From assembly GCA_022829145.1 (NCBI GenBank), contig CM040741.1:63424547-63488546 (forward strand): 64,000 nt of DNA, given 5' to 3'. Numbering within the stretch: position 1 is the stretch's first letter; the number at the start of each line of letters is the position of its first letter. Under the pieces are notes generated by a model. The model saw nothing but the letters and a program-made list of their open reading frames with translations. It made no database searches and had not been told where the DNA came from. Position numbers and translations under genes: made by a program. This DNA comes from Albula goreensis. Its lineage: Eukaryota > Chordata > Actinopteri > Albuliformes > Albulidae. Of this stretch, positions 12,801 through 41,945 are shown in pieces.

Positions 12801-15800
12801 TCATGACCAATGGAAAGAGAAACAGAGGCCCCATTCACAGCCTCGTTGCGGAGAAAAAGCTCGTCAGGCCTTTTATTACTGCGGCCCTTCTCAGCAATGA
12901 GGGGCCTGAAACAACTTTTCTCCTGCCAGTTGCTCTGACCTTCTCCCCTGACATTTGGCATAAAGATGATCCCAAATCTACCAAGCTGGAGCGTCGACCC
13001 ACAATGCACTCATTGAGGACCAATGTGAAAGATGGAAAAAAATAATACTCTTTTTCTTGCACACAGCAACAATGATCTCATGAAGTAATAAACCACTTTA
13101 TGGGAGAATGTGATATTTTGACTAGTAACAATAGTTTTAACAGAGAAATATTAAATGAAATTCAATATTTTAGGCTTTCTGCTAACAGAAATGGTGAAGC
13201 ACCAGTCCATAGGACTGTCTTTCCCTTGGAAATGTTTAGTTATGTAAAATGTCTGCTTTGTCTACATTCAGGACCAAACGGGCTAGAAAAGAACTAGCTG
13301 CACAATCGTAAGTTGTAGTTCAAACTGTTTCATGTGTGTTCTGTTCCACGGTTGAGCAAGACAGTGGTTCCCAGTCTTAGTTGCCACTGGGGTGCGGTGA
13401 TTGCTTCTCTGCCACCTTCACTAACAAACCAAAAATCATTTTTTTGTTCATTGGGGCTGGGGGTCCTTTCTTGTGTTTACTTGAGTGCTGATAGGGGAAG
13501 TGGCCACACCCTTCCTGTGTTTTTGCCCCTGCACCCTTGAGCAGCGGTTTGAGATTCCTAAGTGAAAGACACCATATAGACGTAATCCATAATGTTACGC
13601 ATCTTTCTGGCTACCTACAATGATGTTTGGTACCTGGTGTTGTGAATTAGTGTTTCAAAAATAATTAAACTGAAATAAAAGGTTTTACTTCTAGCCAATT
13701 CTACATGGACAGGCAGCCATGAGAAGGCATGTCTTAGCAGGTTTGCCCTGTTACAGCAAGCAGGCCAGATAGGCCACACCTCCTTTCTGATTGAGCTTTT
13801 GGCAGAGGCTGCTGTTCCAACCAACCCTGTATCACGCCTTTGCATATAACGGAAATGTTTTCGCTTTCACACAAGCGTGTCAATTTCACACATTTTCCAG
13901 GTTTTCAAGTAATGAATACAGCCTTGGAACCTGTTTTGTGTAAAAATGTGCTTAAGTGCCAGTTTTGCACAAAAGAGGCACACCATTGACCTTTCCTCAC
14001 TATTTTACCACAGAGAAAGGAGTTATTAGGAGTTATATTATGTTCTTAAGGGGGAACAGTGGTGGGGGTGTGACTACCTGGAGTGGCCAATGTGCCAGGT
14101 AGTGAGCGGAAGGAAAAACACTGAGAGGAAAAGGAACCAAAATTGGCCAAATGCTGTTTATTTAAAACCTTTTGGGGAAGTATGGAAAATAAAATAAATC
14201 TCTACAATCAATAAAGAACAGGTTCAAAACAGCAAACAACAACCAGCACAGCAAAAAGACAACCTCAAACTACAGTTGATTTTTTTTTTAATTTTTATAC
14301 AAGGCCTAATGAAGGCATGGGCAGACACCTGGGCTGATTACAGATCCACCACAGGTGAGTCTACCTGGTACTGAGGCCACTGCTGTTTAAAGTCCCTGTA
14401 GTTTCCCCAAGCTGAGGGAGGGAACAGGAGATGAAAGCACCTCTCCTGGCACCACACCAATCTAACGTAATGATCTCTCAGAGTAAAAGAAGTACTCATT
14501 AAAACTTCATTCCAAACCAGTATGAATAGGGAGGCTCCACCTATTTGTGTTGTAAGTCGCTCTGGATAAGAGCCTCTGCTAAATGCCTGTAATGTATAAT
14601 GTAATTTCATGTAAAGACAATATTCCAGGTAGATGTATGTATTACATGAAAGCCTACAGCATGAAATACTGATAATACTGTAGATTTAGAAGAAGACACG
14701 CTCACGTCAATGGCAAAGCCCTTCTACAGTATTCAAAGATCTGATACCCATTTGTATCTAACATGATGTCTGTACCAATTACAAGGGAAATGTATTTCAA
14801 AGCTGAATATGGCTATGTGAAAAAATCAAAGACCCTCAATTATAACTCAGTGCATGCAGTACATTAAATCATTTGAATGACTCATGCATATAAATTCCTC
14901 TCAGTGGTCTATTATGATGACCAGTGAAGTGATTATGGCCAAACTGACACATACTCGAAAATTATATTATTACTGTCAGTAACAATGCCTCAGAGCAAGG
15001 TAGCAACATAAAAGACCAATGGAAACCAAAACATGATAACCTCATTATAACCTCTGATTACTGTCAGCCATTGGGTGAATGCTAAATGCTTTAGCATTTA
15101 TTGGGAATGGTGATCACTGAAATCGGTCCAGGTGTACTAGCATCGTTTCAGAGGGGCTGAGAGTGCAGTCATCCCCATGATCCATACATAAGATCCTTTA
15201 AAAATATGCAGCCAACAGCACTTCCAGTCACAGTGTTTCCTGAGCTCAATTTCTTTATACTGTGGTGATATTAAAATCTCAGAGCTAGCCAAATATGTTT
15301 GAGGAAGTGTGTGTCTGAGCTCACAGAGTCACAAGAATATTTGAATTCTGCTTTGCCAGGATCCCCATCTGTAGCCTACTCCCTTTGGGGATTTGTCCCT
15401 GTCAACGAGGAGGAGAGAGATCCAGAGCCGAGTTTTTGGCCTACGGTCCCACCCAGTACCTCTGGAACCATTTCCTGAACGTGCTCACTTCCTGTAGGAC
15501 GTTGATTGCTGTGACACCGCCCTTGTCGACACAGGTGGTCTAAGTCTTTTCCAACCTGATGCTCAGAGCATTGCGCTCTCAGCCTGTGTTTGAGAACTCT
15601 GCATAGGTTAGCAATTTTTACAGTAGATACTGCCAAAATAAATATTCTGAAGTTTCACAATATCTTTTGAATGTGTTGCAATACTCTTATGAGGCATTTC
15701 TACATTTTACAACCAAGAAAATGTTCCCAGAATTGCTTTCTTGAAGTAAAGTAATAATGAAACTATCATTATCTCATCTTGGGATTTTGGGTCTGTCCAA

Positions 15801-16780
15801 TTACCATTTAAAAATTCTGATGCCAATGCTTTAAAAAAAAAAAAAAAAAAAACATTTTTGCATTAAGTCCATTGTGACAGTATTGTCAGAGCAAAAAACA
15901 CATTATACATCATTACTTTCAGTTTTAAAACATATTCTTGTTTGGCAAACCGATTGTACAAAGTGAATTTTTACAGCAACCCACTCTGAGGTGACAATAG
16001 TGGCACACACCATCCATGAGTGACTCCCATGATGCACTGCAGATCCATGACAGGCCTCATATTATTACACAGTCTGTTTGGCCCCAACATTCCCCTTTCC
16101 CCATGGGTACTGGTTTAATCTCCTTCAGAGAAAATCTACTTCATTAAGGAGAGGAGAAGCTCACTGTTTTGAATCAATTTCACATAATGCAACAGCATGT
16201 CAAGGCTAATGTGCTCTGTTTCTCTTTGTCTCTGAATAATTATGGAACTGCACTTCCAGTGGAAAGGAAAGACAGGAAACTGAGAGATTCTTGAGTAATT
16301 TGACCTATTTCACTGATTCCACAAATCAGGGCAATTTGATGATACTCAGGAACATGATCTGCAATCTCCTGTGTTTTCACTGTATTAACAGGCTAGTCGG
16401 GGAAGTGTGACTAACAATTTGATAGCAATATATTTACAATAGATGAATGTTGTAATGTCCAGTTTTACTTTTTCCATTCTGTCCTCTGCATAGTTAATCA
16501 CCTCCAGGCTGTAACTCATAACAAAACATTTTAGTGTTTGACATTTCTCTAAAGTGCTATTATAACTATAGCAATTCAACAATAGCAACCTAGTTTTAAA
16601 CTAAATGATGTTAAAATTGCTGTGCATAGAGAGGATATACAATAGGCCATACCTCTGAATTATGAATTATACCTTTAAAACGTCTACAAAAGACTTTCAG
16701 AATTTTGGTGCATTATCACAGACTCAAATGCATTTGCATTTGCACCATTATGAAACATAACTCGTAACAAATTACCACAT
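9831..16780. other. Intergenic with scattered repeats, no gene
   Basis: AT-rich sequence. A stretch near 11,125-11,450 is rich in TAGTACA/GTATACAC words and looks like an old MITE-type repeat. A 19-base poly-A run lies at about 15,833-15,852. Two overlapping octamer-like words (ATTTGCAT) lie near 16,730-16,740. The frames at 12,746-13,062 are open on both strands but have no recognised homology. Confidence 0.45.
14525..14605 (+). repeat. 3' tail of the SINE-like family
   Basis: Contains AAGTCGCTCTGGATAAGAGC, then CTCTGCTAAATGCCTGTAAT, the diagnostic tail of a repeat found in many fish genomes. The tRNA-related head is not evident upstream, so this is a 5'-truncated copy. Confidence 0.75.
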
Positions 16781-19700
16781 TTCCAAGTGTGATTTCCAAG
16801 AATAAAGGAGAAACAGAAGGACTGAGGCACCCCTCACAAGTCTGCTTGTTTGTTGCTAAAAGATATCCCTGCAAACCTTCCATAATTTACTCTACAATCA
16901 GTAATGGCTTGGCCTCTGTGTTCAGGCACGTCTCCACTGTCTCCTTCCACTATCCACAGAGAGACTCATTTGTGATAATGGGCTTACAGCCTCCTTTGTG
17001 GTCAAGTACATCTGCCCTGTCCATCTCCCGGGGAAAAAACTTGTGCCTCTCTTGGGCATTTCGGAAGGGACGTGTAAGAGGCGTCCGCGCAACGCCCAGC
17101 ACAGTCACATCAAACAGGCGTCGATTCTCAGCGACGGGGCCACTTATAATTACACTGCGATACAGGCTCAGAAATAGTCTCACGTACTGAACCGATAAGA
17201 TCAGCGGCCACATAAACACTGTAAAAATTATAGAGTTCCTCTCAGAGAAGGGCCAGCAAACGGTTTCTGCCTTTGAGCAGATGCCCAAGCTATCCTGAAC
17301 TATATGTTTCGGTAAACAAAATGAAAACGGAAAAATGGAGAAGGCTGAAAATTCCTGTGCTCCGTCAACAGATGTTGCACCCCGAGTCCTTCTCGAGCAC
17401 AAAGGGTCGGCCTAGCAGACCAAACTGCAAATCAAAAGCAAATTGTGCAGCGATTTGATACCGTGTCCCTCCAGAAAGGGGCATGTGTTATGCATTAGGA
17501 AAGCGGTAGTTTGGCGACGTCAGCGTTGTTTCGCTCCCCGTGTATTAAGCGGCGGTCTAGTGGCACTTACTCTGAATTCTGCTGCTGATGTAAATATCAT
17601 ATGGAGCGGATTTTTAATGCTTTAGAAGTCCTGATGTTTATGAATAGTATTTTTACTCGTATATCTGTTTTCACTGCTTCTAAGGTCTGAGAGAGAAGAG
17701 AAAAAGAATACGGAATTGATGAACGCAGAACGAGACATCCCAAACCAAACAAAAACAGATAATGTGGAAAGAATCAGAGGCACAGAATTGGGAAATCAAA
17801 GGGATTTTCCATTATGAGATGTACACAAATGTTGAAACTCAGAACTCTGCATTATTCCGTTTACATTTTAGGTTTAATACATGTAAAATCCACCCCCACC
17901 CTTTTTTTCCCCATGTGCTCCCATAATTCTTGAAGGACAGTGAAGGTTCATGTTTAAATCACCTAATGCCTACTGTTTTTCTTCACCTTACAGTAAGGTA
18001 CCTGGTCACAGTGTGGTTTCCTACCGTGATGCAGACAAACATCAGCGCTGTGGAAGAGGAATAAGCAAAGCTGATCTCCCACATCAATCGCCAGGGGAAG
18101 TTCTGGGGTGTGTGTGTTGGGTGGTTTGGACGGGGGGCAGTGCCCTCTTAACATTAAGCCTAGTCCACATTTGGCCCCCCTCCATTTTCAAAACTGTCCA
18201 TCCAGTTATTGTCCCCTTAAATATCTGCTGCCTCCAGCTTGGCTCTCCCATATGAATGTTCTAGAGCTTCCACTGTCATTTACATATAGACTATTATGAT
18301 AATCAATCAACAAGCCCAGTGCCACAAACTGTTTGCACATTACAGACATTTTAAATTCTGACAAATTGAGTGTCATTCTTTCAGTGTTGGTATACTGATG
18401 AGCATTCTCCATTCAGTACTTAATACACCAAGGAAATATGCAAACTTAAAAGCCGCCTTGGCAATCTCACTGCGAGTCAAAAATTCATTTTGAAATGTAA
18501 ACCATCAGCTTCTAGTTGGGCTGTACACCAGGAGCTCTCCATCATTTTATTTGGATTTCTGAGCTTCTGTACGATAAATGATGAACTCATATGATGGAAA
18601 ATAATAACTTCATTTTCCAGGTGCAGCCTTTTTGATGTACTTTATTAAGAATTCTATTTTGAGGGCCACAAGAATAAATGAGGGGAGCTAAAAGGAACCA
18701 TTCAGATTTCAGGCCATAAACGTTAATGCAAGACACGTTCCTATAAAGTCCACCCTGGACTTGGCTCTCCCACTCGCGCCACTTCAGAAGGAGCACAATG
18801 GGGGAGACTGAGATCTGAGACATCTGTAACATGGGCTATACATTATTAAAAACATTTCTTAAAATCATCATTAGCAACTCAAAGATCAATAGATCATTTC
18901 GCACTTTGTTGCACTGTGGAACGTTTCCTAACTAAAACCCCTGTATTACTGGCCGATTTACAAGATCAAATATTTCCTACTGGATTTAATGCACATGTGT
19001 GTATGCGTGGGAGGGGAGCAATATACTATATATAAATAATGTATGCTACATGTCAGTGCTGTATACTATAGGCCATAGATTTACATTTATGTTGTAAATT
19101 GTGAATGAGTTGGTACTTTCTCCAAGTGCAAAATAAAATTACCCCTAGAGCGATGAATAAACTAATATTATATTTCATGAAATATACAGCTCTGAGGTGC
19201 AAGCATGGCTGTTCTCGCCTTGAGCTACGCACTTTCAGCTGTTGCTATAGTGAGTATCCCAGCTGCGTAAATGGGTCACACAATGTTGACGATTATGACT
19301 GTTTGAAATCCAAAGCACTCCTAAATTCTCCGAGAAGACAGATTATCTAAGAACATGCTTTCCTCCCATATTTTTAATAATGCAACGCATTTTGCCCGCT
19401 TGCATTTGTATGGTAAATACTTGATTTAGTCTTCATTATGGGCTCATGTTTGGGTATAGAACGTCCAGTCCACAAACCTCTAATTCCGAAGCTGTCCCCA
19501 TAAGAGACAGGCTCAAGAACCAAGGGCTAGAGCCACACATTAAAATGATATAATAATGCTTAACATACAAATGAATAAATAAAATGTAAGTAAAAAAAAA
19601 AAGTCTTTTTACCCAACAAACGTACAATTTTGTTATTCTTCAAGTCTGAAAAGCAAAAGTGTTCAGCCATCCAGGTCATCTGTACAGAAATCTGTCCTTG

Positions 19701-22700
19701 TCTGTGATGCCAATGGCCACCGCACCTCCAGTCGAAGATAAATTGTTAAAATCAAGCAAGCAAGGAGGGACAGCGCGTAAATGTTTTGGTTAAAAATCTT
19801 AATTTTAAATGAAAACATTAGCTTAAATGCTAGTTTAAAACAAGAACTACCTTATATGTGCAATGGTTCAGATATTTGTTTTTATATATTTTATATATAT
19901 TTAAAATTACCTTTTGAGTGATGCAGTACTGTTCCTGGCCATTGCGCAAACACTCTCTCGAGGCAGTGGTAGGAAGCACAGGGGGCGCCATAGATTAAGT
20001 CACAACTTCATTAAACTGAAACGTTACATAGTTGTGACATAGTTGTCATAGAGAAATAATCACATTCTTTCGACTTATTTTACTTGAAACGTTCGCATTC
20101 ACGTGTATCCTCATCAGTGCGCGCGCTTTCCTGTTGCGCTCTTGTTAGATTTTAGATTAGCTTAATTTTCCTTGCAATGTATGAATGGCAGGGTGTGATT
20201 TGTAATAATCTCAGTGGAGTTAATAACTAACTTTCTCGCGCGGTGAACTCTGCCGCCCAAAGCTATCATACAGTAATGATACCGACTTACACGGCCTCGG
20301 TTCCTTGGCTCTCACCAGCACTCATTGGCCTCAGAGGAAACAGTTAACTTGCGATGAGTAATTGTTTGGAGTAACGATACTGTACTCAGCAATGAGTCAT
20401 GCCTACAACGTGATTTAATTTACAGGTTTGTAAATCTCATAGGATAAAATACATTCGTAACCCCAAAACGACAATGTGATAAAAACTGTTGCCTGCTCCA
20501 TTCAATGCATGTGGGCTGTATATAATTTAAAAGGAAATATGAACTGAAGCCAGCGATATTTTAAAACTTATTTAGGATGACCATTCTCATGCCTTTTGTT
20601 TTGTTGAATAACTTTAGCTTTTTTCCATCATATAACATGTTCATTATTTAAATTATGCGTCCTAGAAGCATCCGTGATAAAATATGCCAGATCAGATAGT
20701 AGAATATAGTATTATATCAGATAATAGTTCATTTGGAAATCTCTAAACTACTGCTCATAAATATATATGACTTTATTATATATCCGTCATAAATTAAAAC
20801 AGTGTTGTTGTTACTGAAATTATAAAAACCATCAGAATAGCATGTGGTTAAATCGCCATCTAGTGTCCAAAAGGAGATAAAATATTATTCTCGGAGACAC
20901 CTTTGGAATTCTGAATTGACTCGGTGACTGTGAGTTAACTTAGGCTAAGTGTTATTTTTCCGTTTTCTCTCACCTGTTGAATTTATGAAATTTATCCGTA
21001 CAAAGCACTGACTTAAAATTAAATCTGCTACAAGCTTCGTTTTTACTTTTAGGATAATTTTCCATGAACACTAATATTTTTGAGGACTTGTAGTAGGGCA
21101 TTTGAAACAGAAATAAGATCATATCAAATCTTGAAACATCTCTGATAACAGCCTCAAACAACCCTCTGACCGTCCCACATATGCCTTTATCCCTGTCCAA
21201 CCATCGGAGTTGAACTCAACACCAAGGCGGGGACACTGCTTTCTCCAACTTGGGTCCCAGAGGTAAATGGTCGTCCAGCTTCTACCTGAATCGGGATGTG
21301 CAAGCTTCCTGTTTACAAACATACACGTGAAAATCTTGAATTTTTAACTGAGTAACCGTTCATTTGAAAAAGTGCTAGCTGCAGAATTAAAAAAAATAAA
21401 TAAACAGGCTGAAACTTGCTGTCACCGTCTTTGAGGGCACAGTCAGAGTTTACGAAATGCTGTGCTGCACGTGGAACTATGCACATAAGACTACCGGTAA
21501 ACCATTCTGGCACGAGTTTAAAGTTCCAGCTGTGGAGGATGAGTTTTGACGTGGGAGGGAGTGTCAAAATCTTGCTTTTTACGGAAGGCATGAGCATAGT
21601 TTGGTTGTTAGCGCATCGTTTGTTTGTATCCTGTTTATCTCAAACAGTCTAAATAAATGATGAGTATGGTTGCCAACGAGTAGGCTCGTGAAGATAAAAA
21701 AGGTGATAACTACATTGGCAGACCATGTGCGATGAAGAAAAAGCGCTTAAACAGAGGGCATAAACCGTGACTCACGCGTTGTGACACAGATTCAGCGGGC
21801 ATTCAGCGGACGGGTGCACCAAACCCAAAGGAAGGTGGTGGATAAGGAAATTCTGAGGTAAAGAAACGTCATCAAGGAGGGAGAAGTTCAGGTTTGTTGT
21901 CATTGGTAAACTCATTTGCGATGTCGGCTCGAGTAGTTGACATCGACTGCCAGTGTCTCTATTATGTCGAACGTTTTGGGTATTGAGGGTAACCAATAAT
22001 AAGTTTCGTTATTTTGCTTCAGTTTCATTCGGTCTGTATTTCTGTTCTTCCAGAGTAAAAGAGGGTAAGTTTCACTTGTTGGGAACTAGTAGTCTGTGTT
22101 GTATTGCATGTTACAGTTGAATGTTACAATAGTTGTGGACTTATTATTACTTACTTATTATTAACCTGATATGTGTATGCTTTTAATGTTACAAAACGGA
22201 ATGCCTGTCATGTTTTAATTCATTGAAACTGGAGTTGTCCGCCCACGCCCATATTCACGTTGCTGAAAAGTTACTCTAAGATATTCCTTAACCACAGTAA
22301 TTTAGTTGTGCCGCGAATAATTATTCGGTTAACCAGTTTTTTTATTTTGCTAACAATTTGAAGTGTAACTCTAAAGTACACTCGTGCCTTATTGTGCTTT
22401 ACGCGTTTTAAAACGTATTTCTACATGTCCACCTGCCGCAAACATAGTATATGTATGTCAATGTGTTATCACAAGTAGCCTGTAACAGATGTATCTTACA
22501 GTAGAGCACATGAACGCATTATAATTGGTTGATGGTCAGTGTCAATCTGCAGACTATTGCCACTGAGAAATTAGATTTTTCACGTCTAATATAATGCTCC
22601 GTGAAATTTTGCGAAAAAAAAAACAATGGTAATGCTCTATGTCCGATTTTGAACCGAGGACGACGGACAGGATCATGTTTCCCAAAAGTTAGAATACACA

Positions 22701-23300
22701 TGATAGCTTTTCTGTACACTGTAAGACACATCATATAATCCAAATACCACATTTAAGTTGAGGGAAGAAGCGGCATTAATTCCTTATACAAGGTCGTTTT
22801 ACTGTTTATGTTGAGCTATATGGTATAGTTAATATTTTACTTTGCTTTTTTATCTCTTGTCGGGGAAATTCATATTTGCGTAGGCGTAAAGAAAACATTA
22901 CATTCAGTTCCCTCAGCAAAAGTCTTCAGAGCGTTGTGCACGACTGAAACCGTGTTTTGGGGCAAGATTTCCTCCAGAACTCTATAAGACGGGTTTGGTT
23001 TCATCACCTCATCTTGCGAAGTGCCTCTGGAAGTTAAAGGGCATTGAGTATTGATCTCTGAAAAAATAAAATAAGTAGTTTCTTTCATAGTGACCATTCA
23101 TCTGTCGTTCTGAAGCTCGTGACCAGCTGCAGGTTTTCTGGACAAAGTCAGCTTTATGCTTGGAAATGCATCCCTCAAGGAAGCCGTGGACTGGATGTAC
23201 GATGCCTTTTTAAATCTGCCATCTGTTTGTTTTCTTCTTGCATCCAAGCAGACACTATCTCTGGATTCTTTTTTTATTGTCTCTTTAGTTCAGGATCCAG
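16781..23300. other. Upstream flank of SH2D4A, no coding exon recognised
   Basis: Includes long open frames on both strands at 16,789-17,402 with no recognised protein, and AT-rich DNA to 20 kb. A strong donor-like site (GAGGGTAAGT) lies near 22,060-22,067 after a moderately CpG-containing stretch (21,770-22,060), which could be a non-coding first exon. This cannot be decided from sequence alone. Confidence 0.35.
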
Positions 23301-23315
23301 ACACATGATCTAGAC

Positions 23316-23899
23316 CAGGGGTCGGGAACCTATGGCTCGCGAGCCATATATGGCTCTTTCGATGACTGCATATGGCTCTCAGAAAATTTTTTGCCGACAA
23401 TTCTTAACACGGTAATTAATGAAGAAAAATTTTAGCCTCCCGCCGCTTACTTCTGCGGTAGGATACTGCGTTCCAATACTCAAATTTGTCTCCTCCTTTC
23501 CTCCCCTCCTTGATGCAACATAAAAATGTGCATATTAATAAATAAATAAACTTACCGCAACATAAACTCGCTCAATTTTACATTGTTAAAATTACCATTC
23601 CAAATCAAAAACGTGAATATATCTCGTCAATGTGGATATGTTTTAAAACGCAAAACAACAGTTTTCCCATTATTGTAAATTACCGGATGACTGGTTACTG
23701 TTCGGGCACGGAGGAAAGGAGGAGACAAATTTGAGTACTGGAAAGCAGCCGATGTGACGGAGGAGAGAGCTTGACAGCCGGTACGGATGAGTCCGTCCAA
23801 CCCCCCCCCCCCCCGACAACAATCCGTATGGCTCTCATGGAAATAATTTTTCAATATTTGGCTTTTATGGCTCTCCCAGCCAAAAAGGTTCCCGACCTG
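23316..23899. mobile_element. Complete non-autonomous hAT DNA transposon
   Basis: The ends are inverted: CAGGGGTCGGGAACC on the left and GGTTCCCGACCTG on the right, with two G lost at the right tip. The element is flanked by a perfect 8-base target duplication, ATCTAGAC, at 23,308-23,315 and 23,900-23,907, the hallmark of hAT insertion. Subterminal GGCTC words (TATGGCTCGCGAGCC on the left, TATGGCTCTC on the right) match a non-autonomous hAT family common in fish. It has no transposase. Internally a 34-base inverted repeat (23,471-23,504 against 23,710-23,743, one mismatch) can form a long hairpin. A poly-C run of about 15 lies near 23,801-23,815. Confidence 0.95.
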
Positions 23900-23907
23900 A
23901 TCTAGAC

Positions 23908-41003
<17,096 letters not shown>

Positions 41004-41945
41004 ACTAGACTCTTGGAACTGCCATCAATGACACTCTAGACATAAAACACTTTCCTGATGAATTAGTGGAGGTGTGTCAATCATGGGGAGTTTCTCAATC
41101 TCTGGGGAGGAGTTATCTTGAAGGCCATCTCCCTGGTCAACTGCAGTATTTTTTCCCATATATCCTTAACTGCAATGATTATGTTCCAATGAATACTGAA
41201 TGATGGGAAGTATTTGTTTTGTTGAAAGTTCAATGAAGTTAACAGGTCATTGTGGTAAAAAGTGAAAAAAGGGTGTTGTAAAAAAAGAGAGCACTACAGA
41301 AAAGAACCCTCAAGTTTTCTTGGCTGGTGAGAACCAGTTATGGAAAAAGGACAAAGGCTTCTTCATGATCTTTAACCATGGCTTTTTATAACCAATAATT
41401 TAAATTTACTTTGTCATTTTGGTTTATATTGACCCATATTTGTCATACTCATTACATACCTATGTAAAAGTCATAATGATATTTTCATTACAATTACTGT
41501 TCATATGTCAGTGTTGGATCTTGTGTACTTTGTACATATAAGACACCATGTACTTAATGTGTATGTGCTGGGAGTTTAACTGTATTTCTTTGATTATTTT
41601 GACAGCATGAGAAAGTTTTAAGCTTTGTTCTATGAGCCCACAACCACAATAATTATATCATGTAGAGACATCTTCTGGATTTGCGTAAATGATCTTCAGC
41701 TCAGTGCTTCTCTGATTCTGTGTGGTTACTGGATGACTTTTCAGGTTAAAGGTGTTTCTGCAATGAGTGTATGATCACACATCAAGTCATACTAAAAATA
41801 CAAAAAAAAAAGTCTTTATGGTCCCCGATCAACCAGCAGTATCCTGTTGTAGACATGGTGTGTCTTCTACATTGTAAATAAGGTGTGGTTCTCAGTTGAC
41901 TTCCTCAGTAAAAATCATTCAAATAAAAAATATAAAATGAAGTGT
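41004..41945 (+). other. SH2D4A: Probable SH2D4A 3' UTR
   Basis: AT-rich sequence after the stop codon. A canonical AATAAA at 41,922-41,927 is the best polyadenylation signal, giving a 3' UTR of about 0.94 kb. The end point is inferred. Confidence 0.5.

Noticed and set aside
12746..13062. Opposed open frames of 75-87 codons
   Set aside because: Neither matches a known protein. Overlap on both strands suggests chance or low stop density.
19650..19770. Minus-strand peptide containing STGGAVAIGITDKDRFLYR before a stop
   Set aside because: Looks protein-like, but only about 38 codons are open, no acceptor is visible, and I cannot link it to a family.
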